Shown piece after piece: positions 55,826 to 64,000 of a stretch of DNA of 64,000 nt. The notes beneath the pieces are model-generated. The model saw only the letters and a list, made by a program, of their open reading frames with translations. It did not search any database and was not told the origin of the DNA. Made by a program: the position numbers and the translations under genes. The stretch is from assembly GCA_018857735.1 (NCBI GenBank), contig JABMCL010001766.1:645001-709000 (forward strand). Direction: 5' to 3'. The stretch is from Alviniconcha marisindica (Eukaryota > Mollusca > Gastropoda > Provannidae). How positions within the stretch are numbered: the stretch's first letter is position 1; every line of letters starts with the position of its first letter.

Positions 55826-56047
55826 TAGTAGTCGTAATAACTCTTCTAAAGCGTTATGCCCCGTGAACAAATTACGAGCTCACGACTATGTACATTATTA
55901 CGACCACAGAGAAACAAACATCAAAATCAACACAACGAACAAGTACTATGCATAGATGTTGTATACAGCAATACCCAAACATGAAAACAAAACACCAACA
56001 CACTTACCATCAAAATCCAACTCACTCTGTTATCCTCTCTCTCTCTA

Positions 56048-56049
<2 letters not shown>

Positions 56050-56134
<85 letters not shown>

Positions 56135-56135
56135 C
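56050..56135. repeat. (GT)n microsatellite
   Basis: About 85 bp uninterrupted. Confidence 0.95.
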
Positions 56136-56892
56136 GCACCAAGAACACGCAGGAGTGCACAGAACTGCCCAAAATATGCACTTCAGAATTGTTTACAATC
56201 CTTCCAGTTCATTTTACATGGAAGAAGACACACCGTGCCCAAAACGCTACTTTAATATATACATAAAATGCAAATAACACCCTTATGGTCTAGCCGAGAT
56301 ACAGCGTATACGTACATGACTCAGTCGGTCGTTCAAAGCGCAAAACGTGGTTACGGGAAAGGGGAAATGAAATTCGAGAAAATAATATTTCAGTGCACAG
56401 AAAATATCGACGCCAGTAACGCAGCGTTGCTGTGCCCACCTGCTGCTTGCGTGACGGTTATCATCGCTGTAAGATACAACTGAACGCACACGTGAAGTCG
56501 CTGCGCCAATATACGTATCTACCACGAGCATAAAATTAACCACAAACGCACAATGAGGTCGGAGCAGAACACAAGTCTTCTTTTGTTTGTTTTGAAGCTG
56601 AACTGTACCGTCCGCCTTGACTTGGTGCTTATTTCGTCCAGGAATCTGCAGTGAATGATCTTCGCAACTGAATTCTAAGGACCAAAGCAAACAAACAAAA
56701 AATACCCCCCACTCCACCACCCCAATAAAACAATGGCAAAAACAACACCAAACACACACCACCACCACCATCAAAACTGTGACTGAAAACGAACCCAGCA
56801 AAAACCCGGCAGTAGAACAGTCTCCGCGAACAGTACGCGCTTCCGCGAACAGTACGCGCTTCCTCTTTTAATTTTATGCACGTCGGATTGGG

Positions 56893-56894
56893 GT

Positions 56895-56935
<41 letters not shown>
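56893..56935. repeat. Poly(G) tract
   Basis: G run of about 36-40 with one early T interruption. Length unreliable. Confidence 0.9.
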
Positions 56936-56936
<1 letters not shown>

Positions 56937-57138
56937 GACGGATTGCAGCGCGAGACTGCGTTTAGCGAGACTGCGTTTAGCGAACTGTTGTAAAACAACT
57001 TGTCATTCCTGCTCCTTTGGTCGTTTCATATTATATATATCTCTTGATGTTTCGATGACAGTCTCATTTAATTTTTCACGTGTTGTCAGCAAGTTAGGTC
57101 TTAGATTTTCAGCCACGGGACGAACGACACTATCTTAA

Positions 57139-57139
57139 A

Positions 57140-57202
<63 letters not shown>
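57139..57202. repeat. (CT)n-(CA)n microsatellite
   Basis: CT run then CA run. Confidence 0.93.
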
Positions 57203-57204
<2 letters not shown>

Positions 57205-58403
57205 AACAACAGTACCACGTCGGGGCGAACAAAGGTCATCAATCAGAAGCAAAAATTTGGGTCACAGTTCCGAACACACAGTCTAATTATACACACAGTC
57301 TAATTATACACAATTTGATTTTGGTTCACAACGGGTGAATGTCAACAAAATAAAAAAAAAGACGCAGATGTAGACAGACACTCGCAGCGGCAGAGACAGA
57401 AACACGACTCAAGTTACCGATGTAAAAGCCAGCAATCGACGAAACGCGTCAACCTGGCCCTGGGCACGGGCTCTCACGCTGTAATCAATACAGCAAACCA
57501 GACTCTCAAACGACGGACATGAAAAAAGCTATCCATCTGCGATTGCTGTCAACGACAAATTGCACTGCGCGTGCATATCCATACGTTCTAATCACTTAAC
57601 ATCTCTTGTCGACCGTGCCCCTTTTTAACACGCCGGTAAATCACTCAGCGCTACACTGCTCCCTTATTTCCTGATCAATGCAGCTTGTGGAGTTGAAATT
57701 CAAAAGCGCCTGGCCCACATTCAGGCCGCACACGTAAAACGCCCGGCCTATTCAGGACGGACACACACACACACACAATAACATCACACACACACACACA
57801 CACACACACAACACACACACACACACACACACCACATACCCAATATATCAAAGGATATATGTCAAAATATACATCAAGGGATAACATACCGTGTAAGTTT
57901 CAGACGCTAAACTCTGGCTTGTCTGCCGATGAGGGTGCGCTCGGTGGGAGGGGAGGGGAAAAAAACCCCACATCAAACACCCCACTACCCTCACGAGAGC
58001 AAAGTAATCCCGAGGAATGCAGACTGTACCACACGACATTATACTCTGACCGCCTTCTTCGATGCAGCGCAGTCCTTCAAGCAAGACTGGCAGTGAGAGA
58101 GGGATGGCGCGACTGGGGGCAACAGGTTACGGACCCGTGCCCTCCTGGCTCGGCGGCGACAGCGGTCGTAGCCCCCGTAATCAGGTGTAAACCCCTTGTT
58201 TCTGTCCTGGACACGCGGGGCGCGGGCCGAGGGGTGGCGTGCAGACTGAACGTGGGCCGGAATGCTGTCGCGTTTTGTTGGGCATAACAATAATGCTTGG
58301 GGGTTGGCTGGGTGTAGTGCGTGCCTCTCTTGGCTGCTAGCGGTTTGTGTGCCGCACGAAGGCGCTGGAGCTGACTGACGTCTGGTCTCCGCGGCGTTAC
58401 ATT
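57203..58403. other. Upstream flank, no gene seen
   Basis: A CA-rich block at 57760-57832, then a GC-rich stretch at 58050-58300 with overlapping open frames on both strands (142 and 156 codons) that show no recognisable domain. Probably non-coding. Confidence 0.5.
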
Positions 58404-58646
58404 TTAACCCTTTCACTGCCACACTTCCCACGCCGTCATTCGGAAAACGACCAATGGAAAGTGCGAAACTTGAAATCGTAAAGGCCTTTTCCTCTCTTCG
58501 CATGAGCACCGGACAGGACTTCTAGCAAAATGCACAGTATTGGAAAGTATATGTGTTATAGGACCATCAGGTATACTGTTTGCATGCCTGTATGTGTGCA
58601 CTCTTCAGCCCGAAAGTTTTACAGACAGGGGCAGTGAAGGGGTTAA
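58404..58646. mobile_element. piggyBac-like MITE, 243 bp including TTAA duplications
   Basis: Left TTAA then CCCTTTCACTGCC (58404-58420); right GGCAGTGAAGGGG then TTAA (58630-58646). The termini match except for one C/T. Interior CGACCAATGGAAAGTGCGAA resembles the shorter copy at 15429-15525. Non-coding. Confidence 0.85.
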
Positions 58647-58667
58647 GTGTGGCATGGCCAGTCTTCA

Positions 58668-59555
58668 AAGAAGTGAAGTTTTTGTTTGTTATTGCCTTAT
58701 GTGCGAGCCGACACCGTTTGTTCGCTATTGTTTTATGTGCTTACTATGTGCGAGCTGACACCGTTTGTTGTTGTTGTCTTATGCGCTTTTTATGTGCGAG
58801 ATGACACCGTTTGTTGTTGTCTTATGCGCTTTTTATGTGCGAGATGACACCGTTTGTTATTACTTTATGGCTTTTTATGTGCGAGTGACACCGTTTGTTT
58901 GTTGTTGTCTTATGCGCTTTTTATGTGCGAGCTGACACCGTTTGTTGTTGTCTTATGCGCTTTTTATGTGCGAGCTGACACCGTTTGTTTGTTGTTGTCT
59001 TATGCGCTTTTTATGTGCGAGCTGACACCGTTTGTTTGTTGTTGTCTTATGCGCTTTTTATGTGCGAGCTGACACCGTTTGTTTTGTCTTATGCGCTTTT
59101 ATGTGCGAGCTGACACCGTTTGTTGTTGTCTTATGCGCTTTTTATGTGCGAGTGACACCGTTTGTTGTTGTCTTATGCGCTTTTTTGTGCGAGTGACACC
59201 GTTTGTTGTTGTCTTTATGCAGCTTTTTATGTGCGAGCTGACACCGTTTGTTGTTGTTTATGCGCTTTTTATGTGCGAGCTGACACCGTTTGTTGTTGTC
59301 TTATGCGCTTTTTATGTGCGAAGCTGACACCGTTTGTTGTTGTCATCAATCATTTTTATGTGCGAGATGACACCGTTTGTTGTTGTCATCAATCATTTTT
59401 ATGTGCGAGCTGACACCGTTTGTTGTTGTCATCAATCATTTTTATGTGCGAGCTGACACCGTTTGTTGTTGTCATCAATCATTTTTATGTGCGAGATGAC
59501 ACCGTTTGTTATTACTTTATGTGCTTTCTGTGTGCGAGTTGACACCGTTTGTTAC
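58668..59555. repeat. ~43-49-bp minisatellite, ~19 copies
   Basis: The unit contains TTATGTGCGAG, CTGACACCGTTTGTTGTTGT and CTTATGCGCTTT. Later copies have CATCAATCAT in place of CTTATGCGC. It begins about 20 bp after the MITE end. Confidence 0.95.
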
Positions 59556-59782
59556 ATTTCCCGTAATAGGATGAATAAAGTATTTGTATTTTGCATAGTG
59601 ATCGTCAGACTAATTAATACGCGCGTATTTACGGGATACTTGATTCGTTCATCCCGTATCAGTTTCAATTATCTCTAACTGGTTTGCTCGTGCAGTATAA
59701 GTTCCAATTTCTGTCCGAGTGCTATGTGTATGGCGCATCAAGGAAAATAGGAGTAGAAAGGCTTAAACAGGAGAGCGAAACA

Positions 59783-59842
59783 AGAGAGAGAGAGAGAGAG
59801 AGATTGGGGGGGGGGGGGGGGGGGGGGGGGGAGGGAGGGGGG
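59783..59842. repeat. (GA)n-poly(G) block
   Basis: Short GA run, then a long G tract and G/A-rich end. Confidence 0.9.
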
Positions 59843-60124
59843 AGGACCTAGAAAGAGGAGAAATGGGCCATATAATATCAGAAAAACAGTGGTGTTTACT
59901 CAACTGGAATAGGGCAAACTTCTGTGGTCTTTGTGTGTTTTCTCGGCCGCTTTAATGCCACTTTAATCTGAGGTGAATAGACCAATCATCTTAATGTAAA
60001 AACTGAAATCTCCTCGTCGAAATCTCCCGGTCTCATCACCTTATTGTCAGTGATCCCAAATTCTGATTTTACCCTTTCATCTCGCTAAAAGTAAAAGAAA
60101 CCGACCCCCCAAAACAACAACAAC

Positions 60125-60129
<5 letters not shown>

Positions 60130-60205
<76 letters not shown>
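60130..60205. repeat. (GA)n microsatellite
   Basis: About 70 bp GA, uninterrupted. Confidence 0.95.
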
Positions 60206-60207
<2 letters not shown>

Positions 60208-60509
60208 GTGACCTCGTGCGGTTCACGAGACGTTAAAACCAAAGAACTAACTAAATAACTAACGGACATCAAAGGGACCTACCGCGTGTTCAAAGGAACA
60301 AGTTCCACTTCCGCTCCACCTTTATCATCATTCAAATCAAGAGTAACACCGAGGGTGTCATCGTCATCTCTGGCAAAGATACCAGGCAATCAAGGTATAT
60401 ACATCAAAATGAATGAACCAGTCTTTTGCTTTAAAAGTAGACTGTCCGCATCAGCCTACAGCAGATCAGTATCAAAGGGCGAAACGTGATGACCCATTAC
60501 CTTGGAGTT

Positions 60510-60752
60510 CACCATGAGCAGACGGTAAACCGCCGTGTTATGCGACCTCAGAAATGAGACCAAATAATATTAGCTGCTTACATTTTTTCATAGTTTACAT
60601 GAATAGACGGTAAACCGTCGCGTTATGCGACCTCAGAAATGAGACCAAAAAATATCAGCTGCTTACATTTCTAGGTTACATAAATAGACCTCAAACTGCC
60701 TTGTTAAGCGACCTAAGAAATAAGACCAAATAATATCAACGGCTTACATTTT
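60510..60752. repeat. ~81-86-bp tandem repeat, three copies
   Basis: The unit contains AGACGGTAAACCG(C/T)CG, TTATGCGACCTCAGAAATGA and GCTTACATTT. Copies start near 60514, 60600 and 60681. Confidence 0.93.
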
Positions 60753-61229
60753 TAGCACCACCGTCCCAGCCCAAGCGGAGTTTGTCTGAAAAATGCCCGA
60801 AGCCTGAAAACTGCCCTGAAACAAGTTTTGTGATGCTGCGAGTTGGTAACAACCTGCCCGCGTTCTTCAGTACACTATTGTACCAGATCGTCAGCCACCG
60901 TAAACAATTCAAACGCGGAAATTCACTTTGACGACGGTGCTGGCTGATCCCCTGTACAAAAGCGTCCAAATTACACCCGGCCAGAACCACCACCACCCCC
61001 CCCCTCCCGAAAAATGAACGGAAGGTTACTTGGTATGTGACGCTCAGTCAACCGCGAAGATCCTATTATCGTGGAAAAAAACCCACAATTCATCAGATCA
61101 CAATTGAAGGTACTGGTCTGATTCACCGTTCAAACACGTCGGAAGTAGCTTTGGCTCTTCTTTCTCTTCGAACATTGTGGTTTGCGGACATTGCCATGTG
61201 ATTTTGCCCCTTACAATTAAGAAAACACT

Positions 61230-61762
61230 AAAACCGGCTCTCATCGCTCCCCAAATCTTAATGCAAAATAAACCTGGTGGGTTGGTAGGTTTTTTTCAAA
61301 AATAACTGACCCCCCCCCACCCCCCCCTTTCCCCCCCGCCCTCTTGTGGTCATCTATAGACTGTTCCTCAAAATTTAAAGGGAAAATTAAAAGGCTCTGC
61401 CCATCTTAAACGCGTCTTTTGGTTTGGTGACAGTGTAGCTTTGGGTTTAAAATCCCCCTCATCCCCCCCCCCCCCCCCCCCCCCCCCAGCCCCGGGGCTC
61501 ATCTTTAAAACGGGTTCCTCCAGAAAAAAGGGGAAAACACAAATTTTGGCTGCCCGTCGCGGCCCATTTTAATTAATGCAGAATCATTCTGGTGGGACAG
61601 TGTAGCTTTTAAACTTTTAAACCCCCCCCCCCCCCCCCCCCCCCACGACTCTTGGGGTCATCTTTGGACTGCTCCCCAGAATTAAGGGCACACTAAATTA
61701 CCTTTCACTGCTCCCCCATCTTAATGCAGAACAATTTTGGTGGTGACATGAGCGTTAATATG

Positions 61763-61806
<44 letters not shown>

Positions 61807-62290
61807 TTAAAACCCTTTAAAACCCTGCTCCTCGGAATTAAGGACACACTAACTTGGTTCTCATCGCCGCCCATTTTAATGCAAAAACTCTTTTGGGGTG
61901 GGTGACAGTGAAAGTGTTGATTTTAGTTTCCCCCCCCACCCACCCCCCGCCCCTCCTCTTGGGGCCATTTTTTAGACTGCTCCCCAAAATTTAAAGGGGA
62001 AAACACTAAATTCCCTTTTTTGTTTTCCCCATTTTTTTTTTTTTTTTTTAAATTTGCAAAATTTTTGGGGGGGACAGTGTAGCTTTGGGAGCCCCCCCCC
62101 ACCCCCCCCCCCCCCCCCCCCCCCCCCCCTCTCCTTTGTAGTCCTCTACCCCCCCTTTTAAATGCAGAATTTTTTTGGGTGGTGACGGGTGAAAGCGTTA
62201 GAGTCCCCCCCCCCCCCCCCCCCTCCCTCTCCTCTTGTAGCCCTTTAAACCCCCCCTCTTAATGCAAATCTTTTGGGGGTACCCCCCCGG
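61230..62290. repeat. ~150-bp poly(C)-interrupted tandem array, ~7 copies, degenerate
   Basis: The recurring core is TCATCGC(T/C)CCCCATCTTAA, TGCAGAA(T/C)AA, TTTGGTGGGTGACAGTGTAG, then a C-run of 10-50, then CTCTTGTGGTCATCT and CTGCTCCTCAAAATTAA. The many homopolymer length changes suggest low base accuracy as well as real divergence. Confidence 0.85.
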
Positions 62291-62659
62291 GGCCCCTTTG
62301 CCTTTTTTAAAAAAAAACCTATTTTAAAATATATATATATGTCCATGCCTCCTGCGATCTAGGTCCCCGCCAGTAGCTCTCCAACGAAAGACCACGGGGC
62401 GGTGACCGGGTACAGCCAGCCGCCGCGGGCATACACTCCCTTCCCTCTCTCTCTTCAGCCTCAAGGGAAATTCCGGTTCCCCGCAAGCTGGTGCACGCAC
62501 CTTCGCCGGCGGCGGCGACAAATCAGCGTTAAACGAGCCCAACGAACGGTAACGCTTATTCCCCTAAACACACGCTGACAAAGCTTCCCCCGAAGCAGGC
62601 AGCTGCCGCGCAGGTATGAAGAACAAAGAGAACGGTCACAGAGGCGGGGATGAGAAGAC
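62291..62659. other. GC-rich unassigned stretch
   Basis: A 72-codon open frame on the - strand (62542-62324) ends in an Arg/Gly/Asp-rich stretch. No family recognised. It could be part of a repeat or of a gene cut by sequence errors. Confidence 0.3.
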
Positions 62660-62810
62660 GATGAAGCGATGCTGAATGTCCTCAGATGTCAGTTGACATC
62701 TTAGGGACGAGTTGTGACCAATGCCGAAGCACGGTTCAATAATTCTTTACGTCCAAAAAAACCGAAGGCTCTTAGGAGGGGACAGCTCAGGAGGGGGCCC
62801 CTCGACTCTC
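62660..62810 (+). mobile_element. Dispersed repeat, second copy of the 37035-37205 element
   Basis: Same orientation and order of motifs as the copy at 37035-37205 (CTCAGATGTCAGTTGACAT, GTGACCAATGCCGAAGCACG, TTCTTTACGTCCA). Confidence 0.7.
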
Positions 62811-62905
62811 AACAGTTGGTTTGGGGTGGGGGGTGGGGGGTGGGGGGGGGGGTGGGGGTTTTTCCCCTTAACCAAGTTGAAGGGGGTTGGCCCCCCCCAA
62901 ATTTT

Positions 62906-62950
<45 letters not shown>

Positions 62951-64000
62951 AAACTGGGGCCCCCCCCCCCGCGGCCTGCCCGGGGGAATCCCCTGCCAGC
63001 TGCTACTACTTGGTTTTTTAATGTCCCCCGGATGTGATGACTATTAGGGACAAAAAAAATACGAAGCTTTTAATCATCAAAGTTAATATAATCCTTTTGG
63101 CTGAAAGAATAAATTACTTTTACATAAAATTTCTTATTTTGAATCTAGATATATTTTACTGGGGTTAGGGGTTTCTTTGGGGGGGTGGGGTTTTTTAAAA
63201 AACAAAATTTTAACATTTTTAAACATTTTTACAAGTCCTGCTCCCCTTTAAACGAAAAGGTTAAAAAATGTATATATTTACAGTTTGAGGGGTTTAAAAA
63301 ACATTGTCTGAAATAAAAAACATGCAAACTGCAGTCCTGTCATGCATTCATGGATACATAATTCATTGAAAAAGTTAAGTCATTGTTAGGTTAGTGTTAA
63401 AACCCCCAAAATCCGTGCCGATAACGGTGGGGAGTGGGGGGGGGGTGGGGGGGGGGGTTTTTTAAACGGGCGATCCGGCACCCCCTTCACGTCCGGGGAC
63501 AGGCCCGTACGGTTGGGGGGCGTGGTTCAGCGCCGACACACGGGGGTAAAAACAGGTTAAAAACATTGTGCACTGTGTAGAGGGGGGGCCTCCCTCCGTC
63601 CCCGGGGGTAAACCCCGGGGTACTGGGGGGGGCCCGGGACGTCGTAGGGCATCCCGCACATTTAAGGTGGGCCCCGGCCACCGGGCAGCTGTAGAACGAG
63701 TTTGGCTGCGGCAGGGAAAGCAGGTCCACTCGGCTGGTGCCCACGCCAGGCTTCGGACGCACAGTGGGAGTCCCAGACGGGGTTAGACTACTGGTGACTG
63801 GTGCGAAGGGGGCCGAGCATCTCACATTTAAAAAATAAGATATGGGGGAAGGATTTTCCGCTCCTCCGCATACAAAAGGGCTTGGCTAAAAAACATGGTC
63901 CGCCAGCAGTCCACGCGTAGCCGGTACAAAATTCGGGCGAGGTATGTGGGTACTCCGGGGAAGAAGACTCCGTCTCTGCTAGGAGGGGGGGGATCAAACC
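62811..64000. other. Degenerate G/C-homopolymer-rich end of the window
   Basis: Long C and G runs (e.g. 62909-62948), A/T homopolymers and no supportable gene. Overlapping open frames at 63487-63825 (-) and 63568-63786 (+) have no recognisable domain. Sequence errors probably obscure whatever is here. Confidence 0.5.

Noticed and set aside
56283..56801. 172-codon open frame on the - strand
   Set aside because: Low-complexity Val/Cys-rich start and no family resemblance. It lies between microsatellites.
58039..58509. 156-codon (-) and 142-codon (+) open frames in GC-rich DNA
   Set aside because: They overlap each other, run into the MITE and a CA-rich block, and show no recognisable domain or splice context.
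60250..60410. Possible exon on the + strand with many C-ending codons (…TTC CAC TTC CGC TCC ACC…)
   Set aside because: Two frames are open, no clear acceptor precedes it and neither reading resembles a known protein. Too weak to call.

Overview
The window is animal genomic DNA. Coding exons are short and widely spaced, introns have GT-AG borders, and simple-sequence DNA and minisatellites are abundant. Both recognisable genes are metazoan. The tRNA-headed SINE pieces, some ending in the GGCGTTAA-type tail common in molluscs, suggest a mollusc, possibly a gastropod. That placement is inference.

There are two well-supported genes. On the + strand (3425-11812) lies a seven-exon gene for a 230-residue UPF0193/EVG1 protein, the family of human C22orf23. 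On the - strand (51864 down to 20548) lies an eleven-exon MICAL-like gene (MICALL family) for about 1530 residues: an N-terminal CH domain, a short and apparently half LIM domain, a very long Ser/Pro/Lys-rich region in one 3.5-kb exon, and a C-terminal bMERB Rab-binding coiled coil. They are convergent, which matches the human MICALL1-C22orf23 pair on 22q13.1. Possible last exons of a third + strand gene lie at the left edge (10-234), with weak support.

Layout: 1-3424 holds a possible upstream gene end, microsatellites, a SINE bounded by inverted tails, and the promoter of the UPF0193 gene. 3425-11812 is that gene; its intron 4 consists largely of two tandem arrays, one resembling the exon 4/5' splice-site junction and one resembling the 3' splice-site/exon 5 junction. 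11813-20547 is intergenic or 3'UTR DNA with a 75-bp array, a piggyBac-like MITE and a diverged ~43-bp array. 20548-51864 is the MICAL-like gene, whose introns carry many unrelated minisatellites and SINE fragments. 51865-61000 is its upstream flank, rich in (CA)n and (GA)n, with a 243-bp TTAA-flanked MITE and a 43-49-bp array. 61000-64000 is poly-C-interrupted repeat and degenerate sequence whose base accuracy looks poor.

The two proteins are not known to work together. MICAL-like proteins are Rab8/10/13/35 effectors in recycling-endosome and actin traffic, and UPF0193 has no established function. The most unusual structure is the pair of splice-junction-like arrays in intron 4 of the UPF0193 gene.
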